From Ruegeria haliotis (GTDB lineage Bacteria; Pseudomonadota; Alphaproteobacteria; Rhodobacterales; Rhodobacteraceae): a DNA stretch of 64,000 nucleotides. Both the position numbers and the translations under genes were made by a program. The stretch lies in the NCBI RefSeq assembly GCF_013377785.1, contig NZ_JABXWT010000003.1, forward strand, positions 178,958 to 242,957. Direction: 5' to 3'. This document shows, piece after piece, positions 17,701 through 26,213 of this stretch (positions are counted from its first letter, which is position 1; each line of letters begins with the position of its first letter). The notes beneath the pieces were generated by a model. It was not told the DNA's origin. It made no database searches and saw nothing but the letters and a program-made list of their open reading frames with translations.

Positions 17701-19306
17701 TAAAGAGCAATGCTCGGCCATCTGCCACGACCAAGCCTTCGGACGCCAGCCAGTCTTTCAATCCAGCAAAGGGTCTCAGCACGAAGTCAGGACAACGTAA
17801 TTGGTGCCGCTCATTCATCCAGTCAACCATTGCCTGCAGCCCTTCCGTCAGCGCCATGGCAGGGTTTTTTTTCTGTATTTGGTCGAGCAGTGTGTCGAAA
17901 AGTTCAGCTTGTGTATCAGGGCGAAAATCAGTCTTTTCGATTGACAGGTACAGGGACAAATTGAGTGGTGACGATAGCAGACGCTTCTGACTTTGTGTCA
18001 TGACCTCGCCGAAACCGTGGGCTGCGAGCAGTGGCGCGACTTCGCTCTCCCAGTTCAGCGGTTCGATCTGCACGCGCTCGGTGACACGACTCTCGTTTGT
18101 TGTCGGATTGCGACCCAGCAACGCACGAAATTGGTCGTCGCCGTCAAGATCGTAGTCTCGACAAACAAGTACGCAGTGGAGATTAGGGTGAAGTGCGGCT
18201 TCTCGTAGGGTCGCGAATAGTGCGTCCCGCACACTTGCATTGCGCCCCGACATTTCACTAACGGCGTCGATTTGGTCGATGATCAAAACGGACCGTGCAC
18301 CTTGTGCCAAACGAGCCAAAAAAGCCACCGGGCTTTCTGGCAAACCGTTTACTTCACCAAGTTCTTGCGTAGTGCTTGCGTCAAGGCGTTTGTCCAATCG
18401 CAACGCCATCGAATGAACCCCAGCAAGCACCGCTTGGCTTAGCAGCTGACGCACTGCCACGGTTTTTCCCGATCCTGCGGTCCCGCTGACAACGATCAAA
18501 GATGTGCCTTTGTCTAGTTGCTCCAGAACCTCGGAAGCATAGCCTCGATCAAGCTCATCTTGCCCAAAACGCCTCGTCGAATGGCTCGCAAGATATGCTG
18601 CATTGGCTTCTTCCAACCGTTGAAAGGCAGTAGGATCAAGTTCTGGCCGGAGCCCGAGGACATCCGCATTCCTCGCCCAATTGCGCGCATCCTCTGAAGT
18701 AACTCGGCGATTGATGCTCTCTGCAAGAAACCCAGCCGCAAGGTCTTTCGCGTGCTCAGGAGAGCGAAACAGAAAGTTGGTCAGATCAACGATCGTGCTT
18801 TCCAGAAATGCCATAGATGCATTCTCAAAGTAGCAGCGCGACATATGATCAAAAGCAATGCTCTCAGCATTCTCACCGGTCAGGCTACCTGCAAAGGTCT
18901 CGAGCGCTAAAGTGCGATCTTCGGACGCATTGTCCTTAAAGGCTTCGAGTTTCCCGGCAACGCGCGCATCATTGCAGGCCTCGCGCAAAAGATTGGTCCC
19001 ATCCTGAGACACAAAGAGGCATACGCAGTCGGGGTTCCGTAGGCGGGTTTGAAACGCTCCCAATATCCCAGCTGATTTCAGTGCATTGGGCGTCCAATTT
19101 CCCCCGCGTGCATTGATTTTGGATTGCAACCACTGCTGCTTTCCGTCGTTGTCTTCGATGTGAAATTCGAAGCCGTCGTTTTCTTTTCCGAGTTTCTCGA
19201 CAGTAATTGCCTGATGATCGCCCCGCAGAACACGTAGGAAATGAAGAATTGTCCATAATTCTTCATAGCGATTGCCTTGCTTGTCGCTAATTCCGCCTGG
19301 ATACAA
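14756..19306 (-). CDS. STAND NTPase with nuclease-like N-terminus (Avs/bNACHT-type defence candidate)
   Basis: A 1516-residue three-part protein. Residues ~1-120 (GGISDKQGNRYEELW, DGFEFHIED, WLQSKIN) look like a Cap4/DUF4297-type PD-(D/E)xK nuclease, with candidate residues E15/E16, D44 and K63. Residues ~245-560 are a STAND ATPase: Walker A SGTAGSGKT (274-282), Walker B SVLIIDQIDAVS. The remaining ~900 residues are helical repeats without clear sequence periodicity, the usual target sensor of such proteins. In the Avs and NACHT families the sensor binds a phage protein, the ATPase oligomerizes and the nuclease cuts DNA; its role here is inferred. The start is TTG at 19306 after AAGGGG. It faces the same way as an HNH endonuclease gene upstream. 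Confidence 0.78.
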   Translation of the reverse strand: MYPGGISDKQGNRYEELWTILHFLRVLRGDHQAITVEKLGKENDGFEFHIEDNDGKQQWLQSKINARGGNWTPNALKSAGILGAFQTRLRNPDCVCLFVSQDGTNLLREACNDARVAGKLEAFKDNASEDRTLALETFAGSLTGENAESIAFDHMSRCYFENASMAFLESTIVDLTNFLFRSPEHAKDLAAGFLAESINRRVTSEDARNWARNADVLGLRPELDPTAFQRLEEANAAYLASHSTRRFGQDELDRGYASEVLEQLDKGTSLIVVSGTAGSGKTVAVRQLLSQAVLAGVHSMALRLDKRLDASTTQELGEVNGLPESPVAFLARLAQGARSVLIIDQIDAVSEMSGRNASVRDALFATLREAALHPNLHCVLVCRDYDLDGDDQFRALLGRNPTTNESRVTERVQIEPLNWESEVAPLLAAHGFGEVMTQSQKRLLSSPLNLSLYLSIEKTDFRPDTQAELFDTLLDQIQKKNPAMALTEGLQAMVDWMNERHQLRCPDFVLRPFAGLKDWLASEGLVVADGRALLFMHESLFDHLFAAAFLQQGRALVDFLAESEQSLFRRTQVRQILQQARSFDWAWYLINLREILFSPDIRPHIKLAVAKWLSQLPDPTTDEYELVLATDNPKVFFSTVVSNAFLNEPHWIPMLVERGFIQDALTSDVAHRSNHMSWWFARNAGHHPEIAAEVMRSWWQEDAARTDALVDWFGLVDRKGGDATLAQLLVDVLAARPKQLFQGGRDRIGMLLVGWVEGVPEGVDLILAELMACWFDANPNSHPFVFDAVKELDLHHFGQLAEKNPSAFLKGMMPTVLRTLEVLEKSDDPADKWRFSSRYKNDLDDLLTIIFSAFRALAENEPEVCEEILIQLEPCRHQVVTHLWLVCVAHAPMQLAKHLDQLGKCNTLLTCGYHGAEHIAFAKAAKALVESGACLAEQVETVFLNSKSEHRRAAQYLARAREENDDRAMYKRWAIESLRESGKAEWAIMSMMGSDNLSERGKVTFRQLQRKFSEILPPEPRTSGVRQVVSPLSKAATEAMTDEQWLSAILKYDSDEWRGRETGKTVEGGARELAHMLFETAKSDPIRFLSFAIQIPEDAYSSYLTSCIEGVSRAEEINVDLAIPLVLELHDTRRDSCGRQLCELVSSHPDFARDEAVLRMVLWYAEHGGGPQPGEDDLEQARERVIKHDQIVDSGMGLIVSGDVHTKTCAWVAIMRALWLEPPRLDIVWPVLSDAVDVEPSLTVRMRMLEVFGPLYNLSRTYFDEALQRLMTARGEDDNGQELYPLAGYTGFDLARFISYNNPASARGFIERMIASGDDLLDHVGSWWAMVHSLNHELDTAWIETIKSRSPQHLRLWVELLSQCAATTEFRNFAIDELGAYFEDEDDEIRKTASGVFRRIKPEEFRHFKELANCFVSSRALLDGSFGFFHLLEEANGEVSELVLRAAEVLITDIAEKGDHMGARGLDLHQLQDLLRLEYLASEGHVERRKRILDLIDQMIEFRLYGAEELLTLGDK

Positions 19307-19482
19307 ATTGAACCCCTTAACCTAATATCTCTTTTTCTGTAATGCAGGTCACCCTAGACTGCGGGCACATCTTAGCCAAGCTCGTGTACCTTGTTCTCAT
19401 GGCGAGACTGTTGATTTGTAGATCTCTACCTGGAGCAACCCAGACATCAGCTCCGAGCCTGGCAGAGCGTGACTTTATACAA

Positions 19483-20382
19483 TTAGTGCTTGAAGCAATT
19501 CTCTCGGTGCCAAGTCATAAATCCAGCTCTTGGTCGGTTGGCCGGACGTTCAGGTATCAAGAGCTTACCTGAGGAATTGATCATCGCTGTCACGGCTTCC
19601 AGGTCGTTGCTTTGCCTCGACACTAGAATGGAAAAATCATCAGCCAGCCCGACCAAACCTCTGTCAAACATCCAGTGAGCTGTTCCAGACAGCGCTAGCC
19701 CATTGCTCACGATATCGGGGCCGTCGCGTTCTACTGGCCTGATATGGGCTGCTTCAACTTCGGCACGTCCGCCTCCATTGATCAGGCGCAGCCCGGTGAT
19801 CGCACAACGTTCACCATAAGCGCGAAGAACATTCTTTCTGAAGTTGCGGTCGCGCACGACGCGGTTGGTCAACTGATTGACGCGATCCCGCGCTGCGAGA
19901 TGCTGAAAAGGTATCTGCGAGTCTTGGAAGCCGGGCATTTGATTTGTCTGATCGACGCGAGGCAGAAAATCATCGTCTTGCCCAAGCCCGCGCTCCACGA
20001 TGCGGGCGAAATCCTCTGCCGAAAGCGGCCGTACCGCAGCCTGAGCACGTCCGGAAATATTCCCAAGGTCATTCAAGACGCCTTGCTCGATGATGCCGTC
20101 AGTATCCCGGAATGGAACCGGGTCGCCAAAGTCGAGATAGGTCCCGGATTCGATGATAGCCAAATACATATCAGCGCTGCGAGGGTCTGCTATGATCTCT
20201 TGTACCTTGGCGACGGCGAAGTAGCCTTTGGTGTTTTTCACCTTCGTGGGTTCAAGATAGACGATCCAGTCGCCTTCGCACTTTTGCACACGGGTCAGGT
20301 ACTTTTTCGGGAACTGATATCGTTCCGATGGAACGTCATCGTAGACTGAGTCTGTCCGGTGAATGAAAACTCCGAACGTCAC
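19483..20382 (-). CDS. HNH endonuclease with a PUA/EVE-like N-terminus
   Basis: A 299-residue protein starting at a GTG at 20382 after GGGAGG. The C-terminal ~120 residues are a clear HNH nuclease: YGERCAITGLRLINGGG, EVEAAHIRPV, NGLALSGTAHWMFDRGL. The N-terminal ~95 residues (FGVFIHRTDSVYDD, WIVYLEPTKVKNTKGYFAVAKV) look like a PUA/EVE-type fold, which in related enzymes reads modified bases; this is weak inference. It ends 177 bp from the STAND gene start and shares its strand, so the two may form one defence locus. Restriction of modified phage DNA is the likeliest use. Confidence 0.8.
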   Translation of the reverse strand: MTFGVFIHRTDSVYDDVPSERYQFPKKYLTRVQKCEGDWIVYLEPTKVKNTKGYFAVAKVQEIIADPRSADMYLAIIESGTYLDFGDPVPFRDTDGIIEQGVLNDLGNISGRAQAAVRPLSAEDFARIVERGLGQDDDFLPRVDQTNQMPGFQDSQIPFQHLAARDRVNQLTNRVVRDRNFRKNVLRAYGERCAITGLRLINGGGRAEVEAAHIRPVERDGPDIVSNGLALSGTAHWMFDRGLVGLADDFSILVSRQSNDLEAVTAMINSSGKLLIPERPANRPRAGFMTWHRENCFKH

Positions 20383-20484
20383 GCGAAATGGCCTCCCGGA
20401 CAGACAAGTTGGAGCCTAGTCTCAACCGCACTAGGTAGTTCCCGACATGCCCAAAGAGTTCTGAAATGAAGTTTTTTGCTTTGC

Positions 20485-20781
20485 TCACTCAACAATCAAA
20501 TGCTCCAATTTCTTGCTCGCGAAATGCAAGGTAAGAACTGAGCCTGTTAGCACTGGGACAAGAACGCCCGCCACGGCAACACAGATGATTAGGCATGCTG
20601 TGAACCAACTGAAATCGGTGCCGTAGTCGAAGAATTTGAAATGAAGAAAGCCCGCGAGATACAGGGCACAGACGCCCGAATATATGTTGTATATCGGCGA
20701 CAGCGGATCGATTGCGGTTCGTTGTGCACGTTCCAAAGCCGCCCGACGGATACGCTTCCAGTTTTCGCTCGGTTTCTTCAT
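20485..20781 (-). CDS. Small membrane protein
   Basis: About 98 residues from the ATG at 20781 (MKKPSENWKRIRR). The N-terminus is basic, followed by two hydrophobic segments (IYNIYSGVCALYLAGFL and WFTACLIICVAVAGVLVPVL). It begins 4 bp after the stop of the XRE regulator and is likely cotranscribed. No family is recognized. A membrane effector or a control protein paired with the regulator is possible. Confidence 0.6.
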   Translation of the reverse strand: MKKPSENWKRIRRAALERAQRTAIDPLSPIYNIYSGVCALYLAGFLHFKFFDYGTDFSWFTACLIICVAVAGVLVPVLTGSVLTLHFASKKLEHLIVE

Positions 20782-20785
20782 TTCT

Positions 20786-21208
20786 CTACTCCCTAACAAG
20801 CTCGATCCATGTGTGAACGTCGTCATCCGTTACTTCACGACCCTTGACGTGCGACTCATACCAGCGCGCTACGATTGCCCCGCGTTTTTCGCTTTTGATC
20901 TTGATACCCTCTGCGTTGAGGTGCTGATCCAGCGAGCTTTCAATCTCTTTGAGTGCGTTGAAGTCGTGTCCGGCTCTGATGGCGTTTGTACCTAGCAATA
21001 ACCAAGGCACATCGACTTCGAACCGTTCGCCCATTGCTATCAGGGCCTCCACTGGAATGCCGCGCTGGCCTTTCTCGTAGCTATGGTAGGCGCGTGGGGA
21101 GACGCCAATAGCCTCCGCCATAGCTGCCTGCGAAATGCCGACTTCACTGCGAGCAATGGTCAGACGCGCACCCATAGCAGCAAACAAATCAGCATGTTTT
21201 TGCGCCAT
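20786..21208 (-). CDS. XRE family regulator
   Basis: A 140-residue regulator from the ATG at 21208 (MAQKHADLFAAMG). The HTH is LTIARSEVGISQAAMAEAIGVSPRAYHSYEKGQRGIPVEAL, and the C-terminal part is helical (LKEIESSLDQHLNAEGIKIKSEKRG). It diverges from the excisionase-integrase genes and has a 35-bp imperfect palindrome just upstream, so it likely controls itself and the switch to excision, as phage-type repressors do. Confidence 0.85.
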   Translation of the reverse strand: MAQKHADLFAAMGARLTIARSEVGISQAAMAEAIGVSPRAYHSYEKGQRGIPVEALIAMGERFEVDVPWLLLGTNAIRAGHDFNALKEIESSLDQHLNAEGIKIKSEKRGAIVARWYESHVKGREVTDDDVHTWIELVRE

Positions 21209-21230
21209 CTTCGATTTCCAATTGACGACT

Positions 21231-21265
21231 TCGTAATTTTTCGCGAATATCGCAAAAAATGACGA
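21231..21265. promoter_or_regulatory. 35-bp imperfect palindrome, XRE operator candidate
   Basis: TCGT at 21231-21234 and ACGA at 21262-21265 bound a palindrome centred on 21248. Fourteen of 17 base pairs match, including TTTT/AAAA and GCGA/TCGC cores. It lies just upstream of the XRE gene, between it and the integrase side. Confidence 0.6.
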
Positions 21266-21363
21266 ACTATTACGGTTAATCCCATCTGAACACGTCAGAT
21301 GGTGCTGAACAAGCGATTCCATGCGGCAAACCTATTCACACCTAGCGGACAAGGACGAATGAA

Positions 21364-21711
21364 ATGGCAGAAATTGAAAAATCAGACAGCTCGCAAATCC
21401 TGGGACTTGGCAAAACCCCAGCTCAATGGGTTGAGATCATGGCTGAGCGAGAGATTGAAATTTCCGAGCGCACCTTGCGCGAACGGGCAAATGACACCGG
21501 CGCATTCTATCGGCTTGGGCGGACCATGCTGATCACGCCCGCGCAGATCGATACGATTTTTGAAGGAGGCCAGGCATGCCGCTCGAGATCTACAAGAGGG
21601 GTCGCTTCTATTGGGCAAAGGGTTGGGTCGAGTACAACGGCAGGCGCATCGCAGGCCCATACCGGCGAAGCACTAAGGCATCTACAGAAGCAGGCGCGCG
21701 GGACTGGATAA
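21364..21711 (+). CDS. Excisionase-like DNA-binding protein overlapping the integrase
   Basis: A 115-residue frame whose first ~75 residues look like a small excisionase-type HTH: GLGKTPAQWVEIMAEREIEISERTLRERAND, then LGRTMLITPAQIDTIF. The rest, from about residue 72, overlaps the integrase gene by 136 bp in another frame and has a low-complexity Ser/Arg/Gly character, so the working part is probably the N-terminus. It would bend DNA near the att site and direct excision. The large overlap is unusual but the start has a family-like look. Confidence 0.6.
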   Translation: MAEIEKSDSSQILGLGKTPAQWVEIMAEREIEISERTLRERANDTGAFYRLGRTMLITPAQIDTIFEGGQACRSRSTRGVASIGQRVGSSTTAGASQAHTGEALRHLQKQARGTG

Positions 21712-22670
21712 CGCTTGAGACAGAATTACAGATACGCCGCCATGTGGTCGGCGACGAAGTCAGCAAGACATTCTCTGATGCTATCTTGCTGTACAACGCA
21801 TCGAAAGATGATGCCGAAAGGCTCATTCCGATTGTGCAAGAAATTGGCGATACGCCGCTGAATGCAATCTCGGGCGCATTGTTGAAGGGGCTCGGACCAA
21901 AATGGAAACCGATGGCCTCAACCGACACGTGGTGGCGGGAGATTGTCACGCCTGCTAGTGCAGTGATCAACAACGCGCACGAGTTGATTGGAACACCTCT
22001 GATCCGAGTGAAGCCCTATGACAGGTTTGAGCGGATTGCGCAGGATAAGCGCAGAGGGAAGCCAAGCCGCGTCGAGCGCACTCCAGCGGACAGGGAATGG
22101 ATAGAAGCCTTCTGTCGGGCAGCCGATACTTACAACGCCGCATTGGTCCGGTTCATGTTCGAGACGGCCGCGCGGATCGATCAGGCCGTGTCATTGGAGC
22201 CAGACGATCTGCGGCCCGCCGAAAACAAGGTCAGGGTGAAGGCTCAGAAAGGCCACCCTGAAAGCTGGATAACTGTTTCGCCTGAAATGATGGACGAGCT
22301 GCTGGCCCTGCCACCGAAACGGCCAAAGAACCGCAAGACTGGCAAATTCATGAAACCGCGTGTGTTCGGCTATGGCAGCTCGACTGGCTACAACACCCGA
22401 TGGAAGACCATCTGCAAGCGTGCGGGCATCAAGTACCTTTCCTCGCACCCAGCAGGGCGGCACGGGTTCTTTACAGAATTGGTTGTGCGACAGGGGGTCG
22501 ATCCGGTCACAGCGGCCAAGGCTGGCCGCTGGTCAGGCCCCAATTTGCCTATGCGCATTTACGCTCATGCGGAGACGGATGAGGCCGATGTCAGGGCCCG
22601 TTTTCGTACAAACCATGTACAGGACGACCCTGTACAAACACCCAAGCAACAGAAATCAAAGAAGGAATAA
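21576..22670 (+). CDS. int: Tyrosine recombinase (integrase) of the tRNA-Arg element
   Basis: A 364-residue site-specific recombinase. Catalytic residues are readable: Arg I in ETAARIDQAVSL, the H-x-x-R box in SSHPAGRHGFFT and the nucleophile Tyr in PMRIYAHAETDEA. The usual second His position reads GRWSG, where a Trp substitution is common in this class. The N-terminus (YKRGRFYWAKGWVEYNGRRI) is the arm-binding region. It ends 15 bp from attR, which places it as the gene that catalyses insertion into tRNA-Arg. Confidence 0.93.
   Translation: MPLEIYKRGRFYWAKGWVEYNGRRIAGPYRRSTKASTEAGARDWITLETELQIRRHVVGDEVSKTFSDAILLYNASKDDAERLIPIVQEIGDTPLNAISGALLKGLGPKWKPMASTDTWWREIVTPASAVINNAHELIGTPLIRVKPYDRFERIAQDKRRGKPSRVERTPADREWIEAFCRAADTYNAALVRFMFETAARIDQAVSLEPDDLRPAENKVRVKAQKGHPESWITVSPEMMDELLALPPKRPKNRKTGKFMKPRVFGYGSSTGYNTRWKTICKRAGIKYLSSHPAGRHGFFTELVVRQGVDPVTAAKAGRWSGPNLPMRIYAHAETDEADVRARFRTNHVQDDPVQTPKQQKSKKE
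22606..22638. repeat. Possible right arm-type integrase sites
   Basis: GTACAAA at 22606-22612 and 22632-22638, with GTACAGG at 22617-22623, inside the integrase 3' end. The 11-bp spacing of the first two matches the left-end pair at 9000-9018. Confidence 0.35.
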
Positions 22671-22684
22671 CGCTATGAACGGTT

Positions 22685-22727
22685 CCCTCCTAAGGGGCAG
22701 GTTGCAGGTTCGAATCCTGCCGGGGTC
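22685..22727. repeat. attR of the tRNA-Arg element
   Basis: Partial tRNA-Arg copy, 43 bp identical to 8850-8892. One mismatch and then CCA follow (22728-22731). It is too short to be a functional tRNA. Confidence 0.9.
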
Positions 22728-22861
22728 GCCAGCTCATCTGTCGTGCAGCCTTAGGAAATCGGGTGCGGTTGGCGAACGTGACCAGCGATAACATCACTGA
22801 GACCTCGATCAGAATACCGACCACCGTGGCCAGAGCTTCGCTAGAGTTCAATCGAAAATAC

Positions 22862-24127
22862 TCAGTGCACGGCCCCAATGTCCTCCGCGTTCAACTTTTC
22901 GGATGTCAACGTCGCCAGCGCCACCATGACGGTCGCAGTCCCCAGCACCAACGGTAGCCCTCCGATCTGATAGGTCAAACCGGACAGGAGGGTGCCGATC
23001 AGCCGTCCGGTGGCGTTTGCCATGTAATAAAAACCGACATCCATCGTGACCCGCTTGGCCTGTGTGAAGGCCAGAATCAGATAGGAGTGCAGTGCGGAAT
23101 TGATCGCGAAAATGGCGCCAAAGGCCAAAAGCCCGATGACCAGTGTCATAGTCAGCCAGGGCTGAGGGCCAGATGATAGCAAAACAGCGGCGGTCAGGGC
23201 GGTAGGAACGCAAATCAGCACCGCCGCCCAATTGCGTGCGGCGCGGATCAGGTCACCTTCCGAGCGCTCAGAGGCTTGCAATATTCGTGGTGCGCTGACC
23301 TGAACGCCCCCGTAAAGGATGATCCAGCCCGCCATGAAGGTACCGATCATGAAAAAGGCGGCCCGGTTCCCATCCTCGGTTCCGTCCGAAAGCACCGCGT
23401 AGAAATAGATCGGGATGCCGACCACAAACCACACGTCCCGGGCCCCGAACAAGAAGACCCGCGCCGCAGACAGCCAGTTCACATTGGCCGATTTGGAAAA
23501 CACTTCAGAGAATTTTGCACCCTTGCGCCCTTTGGGCAGGCCAGGCGGCATGAACAGGAAAACCGCGATCAGGATCACGGACAAAACCGCGGCCATGGCA
23601 AGAACGGCCCATGTAAATCCGAGTGTTGCCAGCAACCCTGCACCGAGCAGAAAGCCCAGCCCTTTCACGGCGTTTTTTGACCCGGTCAAGATGGCGACCC
23701 AACGAAACAACGCTCCGTCTTCGGGTGGGGCCAGTAGCTTCACGGCGGATTTCGAGGACATCTTGGCCAGATCCTTGGCCACTCCGCTAGCACCTTGTAC
23801 GATCATGACAAAGACAACCTTGGCTGGTATGGCCCAGGTGGGATCGAGCTGTGTCAGCACCAGAAGTGCCACCACCTGTAGCCCCAACCCTGCATAGAGG
23901 GTCAGGGTCAGCCCGAACCGCGCTGCGATCCAGCCGGCGGCAAGGTTCGTACCCATCCCGGCGATCTCGTACAGCACAAACAGATAGGCCAGCTGAACGG
24001 GTGAAAAGCCCATCATGTGAAAATGTAGCAGCACCAGCATCCTGAGCGCACCATCGGTCAGCATGAAGGCCCAATAAGCCGCCGTGACGGCGATATACGC
24101 TGACAGACCCTCGTGCCTTTCGGTCAC
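22862..24127 (-). CDS. arsJ: ArsJ organoarsenical efflux permease
   Basis: MFS-type permease of about 421 residues with roughly twelve membrane segments. It exports 1-arseno-3-phosphoglycerate, the unstable product of the partner GAPDH, so that arsenate is removed without reduction. Diagnostic ArsJ text: [56 protein letters not shown] start it at a GTG at 24127 that overlaps the GAPDH stop by 4 bp (GTGA); the upstream in-frame extension reads through GAPDH. It is the last gene of the ars operon. Confidence 0.93.
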   Translation of the reverse strand: MTERHEGLSAYIAVTAAYWAFMLTDGALRMLVLLHFHMMGFSPVQLAYLFVLYEIAGMGTNLAAGWIAARFGLTLTLYAGLGLQVVALLVLTQLDPTWAIPAKVVFVMIVQGASGVAKDLAKMSSKSAVKLLAPPEDGALFRWVAILTGSKNAVKGLGFLLGAGLLATLGFTWAVLAMAAVLSVILIAVFLFMPPGLPKGRKGAKFSEVFSKSANVNWLSAARVFLFGARDVWFVVGIPIYFYAVLSDGTEDGNRAAFFMIGTFMAGWIILYGGVQVSAPRILQASERSEGDLIRAARNWAAVLICVPTALTAAVLLSSGPQPWLTMTLVIGLLAFGAIFAINSALHSYLILAFTQAKRVTMDVGFYYMANATGRLIGTLLSGLTYQIGGLPLVLGTATVMVALATLTSEKLNAEDIGAVH

Positions 24128-25122
24128 AGCGTGTTCCCGACCATCTGCGCCACATCGACCAGACGATGCGCATAGCCCATTTCGTTGTCGTACCACGCGT
24201 AAATCTTTACCTGGGTGCCGTTCACCACCATGGTCGACGGTGCATCTATGATCGATGACCGTTTGTCATTGGTATAGTCGGTCGATACCAGTGGGCGGGT
24301 TTCATAGCCTAGAATACCGTGCAGATCGCCCTCGGCAGCGGCTTTGAAGAAGCCATTCACTTCTTCGACCGTTGTCTCACGCTCAACTTCAAAGACGCAA
24401 TCGGTCAACGAGGCGTTCAGCAGCGGGACCCGCACGGCGTGGCCGTTCAAACGGCCCTTGAGCTCGGGGTAGATCAGTGTGATGGCGGTGGCAGATCCGG
24501 TCGTGGTCGGAATCAGCGAATTCAATGCCGAGCGCGCGCGACGCAGGTCTTTGGCCGGGCGGTCCACAATGGTCTGGGTGTTGGTCACATCGTGAATCGT
24601 GGTCATGGACCCGTGACGGATTCCCAGATTTTCATGGATCACCTTCACCACCGGGGCAAGGCAGTTGGTGGTGCACGAGGCCGCCGTCACGATGTGATGC
24701 GCGGACGGATCAAAGGTATTCTCGTTGACGCCATAGACGATATTTGCGGTTGGGCCGTCCTTGACCGGGGCCGAGACCACGACTTTCTTCACGCCAGCCT
24801 CAAAATAGGGTTCTAGCTTGGCCTCGGTCTTGAAGACACCGGTGCAGTCGATGACCACATCAACCCCGTCCAGCGGCAGCGCATTAAGGTCCTTGGTTCC
24901 GATGTATGGCAGGTGCGCGCCGTTGATCGTGACGCTATCCGTGTCATGCTCAAACGTGGCATCCCATCGCCCGTGAACACTGTCGAATTCCAGCAGATGC
25001 GCGTGCATTTCCGGGTCGCCGACCGTATCGTTGATCCAGGCGATCCGGGCTCCTTTTTCCAGCAGCGGCTTCAGGGCCAGCTTTCCGATCCGACCCAGAC
25101 CGTTCACAGCGTAGGTTGTCAT
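24124..25122 (-). CDS. ArsJ-associated glyceraldehyde-3-phosphate dehydrogenase
   Basis: A 332-residue GAPDH. The NAD-binding start is NGLGRIGK and the active site is [17 protein letters not shown] with the catalytic Cys; ends with [14 protein letters not shown]. In ars operons this dedicated GAPDH adds arsenate to glyceraldehyde-3-phosphate and makes the substrate for ArsJ. Both overlaps (ATGA with the arsR-arsC gene, GTGA with arsJ) show a tight operon. It is not the glycolytic copy, judging by context. Confidence 0.93.
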   Translation of the reverse strand: MTTYAVNGLGRIGKLALKPLLEKGARIAWINDTVGDPEMHAHLLEFDSVHGRWDATFEHDTDSVTINGAHLPYIGTKDLNALPLDGVDVVIDCTGVFKTEAKLEPYFEAGVKKVVVSAPVKDGPTANIVYGVNENTFDPSAHHIVTAASCTTNCLAPVVKVIHENLGIRHGSMTTIHDVTNTQTIVDRPAKDLRRARSALNSLIPTTTGSATAITLIYPELKGRLNGHAVRVPLLNASLTDCVFEVERETTVEEVNGFFKAAAEGDLHGILGYETRPLVSTDYTNDKRSSIIDAPSTMVVNGTQVKIYAWYDNEMGYAHRLVDVAQMVGNTL

Positions 25123-25952
25123 TTCATGTCCTCGACAGGCGATCTGCCGATGTCATCGACAGCAGTTTGCAACGCAATCCGGTCGAGGCTTTTGACCGGC
25201 AATGAAGTAAAAGCCTCGATCCGGCGCTTGAGCGCGCCATAGGCATTTTGGAAAGCCAGGCCTTTTTCGGCATCGGTGCCTTTTGTTCTGACTGGGTCGA
25301 CCATGCCCCAATGGCCGCTGATCGGTTGGCCATCCCACGCCGGGCAATCCTCGTTTGCGGCCTGATTGCAGACGGTAAAGACGAAATCCATTTCCGGCGC
25401 ATCCGGCCCGATGAATTCCGAGATATGCTTGGATCGCAGGGCCGAGGTATCATGCCCCTTGTCCTTCAATACTTGCATGGCAAACGGGTTCAGATCGGAA
25501 TTGGGCTTCGTGCCAGCGGAAAACACGTTGAACCTTTCCCCTGCGATGTCGCGCAGCAGCGACTCTGCAAAGATTGAGCGGGCTGAATTTCCCACGCAGA
25601 TGAACAGCACGTTGAATGTCCGGTCTGTTATGGGGGCATTACCCTGAGTGAATGGCATGCAGAGGTCCGGGCGACCACGGCAACAATCGACGATCAGGAA
25701 ATCCAGCATCTGCTGCACGGCCGTCATTTCAATCGAATAGAGCAGGGAAGTTCCCTCCCTTTTCTGAGACACCAACCCCGATCGTTGCAACGCGTTGAGG
25801 TAGTTCGACATGGTGCTGGGTTTGATACCCAGCTCGGATGCCAGCTCTCCGGCAGGAACCGTGTCAGGATACCGTCGCATTAACATGCGAAACACGGTGA
25901 TGCGCTGCGGGTGGCCCAGAATTGCCAGTTGGTCAGTAACTTCTTTTGTCAT
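25119..25952 (-). CDS. ArsR-ArsC fusion: arsenic repressor plus arsenate reductase
   Basis: A 277-residue fusion. Residues ~1-95 are an ArsR-type winged helix ([43 protein letters not shown]). Cys positions in [14 protein letters not shown] could bind arsenite. Residues ~110-250 are a low-molecular-weight phosphatase-type arsenate reductase with the P-loop CVGNSARS and [23 protein letters not shown]. It would sense arsenite and reduce arsenate in one polypeptide. A 14-bp palindrome overlaps its start codon. It is the first gene of the ars operon. Confidence 0.92.
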   Translation of the reverse strand: MTKEVTDQLAILGHPQRITVFRMLMRRYPDTVPAGELASELGIKPSTMSNYLNALQRSGLVSQKREGTSLLYSIEMTAVQQMLDFLIVDCCRGRPDLCMPFTQGNAPITDRTFNVLFICVGNSARSIFAESLLRDIAGERFNVFSAGTKPNSDLNPFAMQVLKDKGHDTSALRSKHISEFIGPDAPEMDFVFTVCNQAANEDCPAWDGQPISGHWGMVDPVRTKGTDAEKGLAFQNAYGALKRRIEAFTSLPVKSLDRIALQTAVDDIGRSPVEDMK

Positions 25953-25965
25953 ATTTCATGAAATA
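25952..25965. promoter_or_regulatory. ArsR operator candidate
   Basis: TATTTCATGAAATA is a perfect 14-bp palindrome at the start of the arsR-arsC gene. Binding there would block expression of the operon. The role is inferred from position. Confidence 0.5.
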
Positions 25966-26213
25966 CCGAAATATTGACTATGCGTCAAGCTTCATCTGAA
26001 TCCCTGTTGCCAGATCACCTATCGCGTTGATGAGGTTTGTTTTCTCATGAAACGAGATGGTCCGAGTATCTACATCTGTGGAAAGCGGGTTGAATTTCGG
26101 CACAAAGGCGCAAGAGGCGTTGCCATATCGAGGCTTGCGCACAGTGTTCTGAGCGTTTAAACGAGCCGTCGCATCCGGTTGCGATAGCGTTTTGCGCAGA
26201 TGCCAACAAGGTT

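Larger units (their letters stand above)
8850..22731. mobile_element. Mobilizable integrative element in tRNA-Arg
   Basis: About 13.9 kb bounded by a 43-bp direct repeat of the tRNA-Arg 3' end, with a tyrosine integrase at the right end reading toward attR. It carries a replication-type HTH protein, a MobC-like accessory protein, a relaxase with two genes nested inside it, a toxin-antitoxin pair, an orphan antitoxin, a large STAND NTPase and an HNH endonuclease. No type IV secretion genes are seen, so it would move only with a helper plasmid or conjugative element. The mobilization genes are GC-rich like the host, while the cargo at 11.9-14.1 kb is AT-richer, which suggests a mosaic origin. 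Confidence 0.88.
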
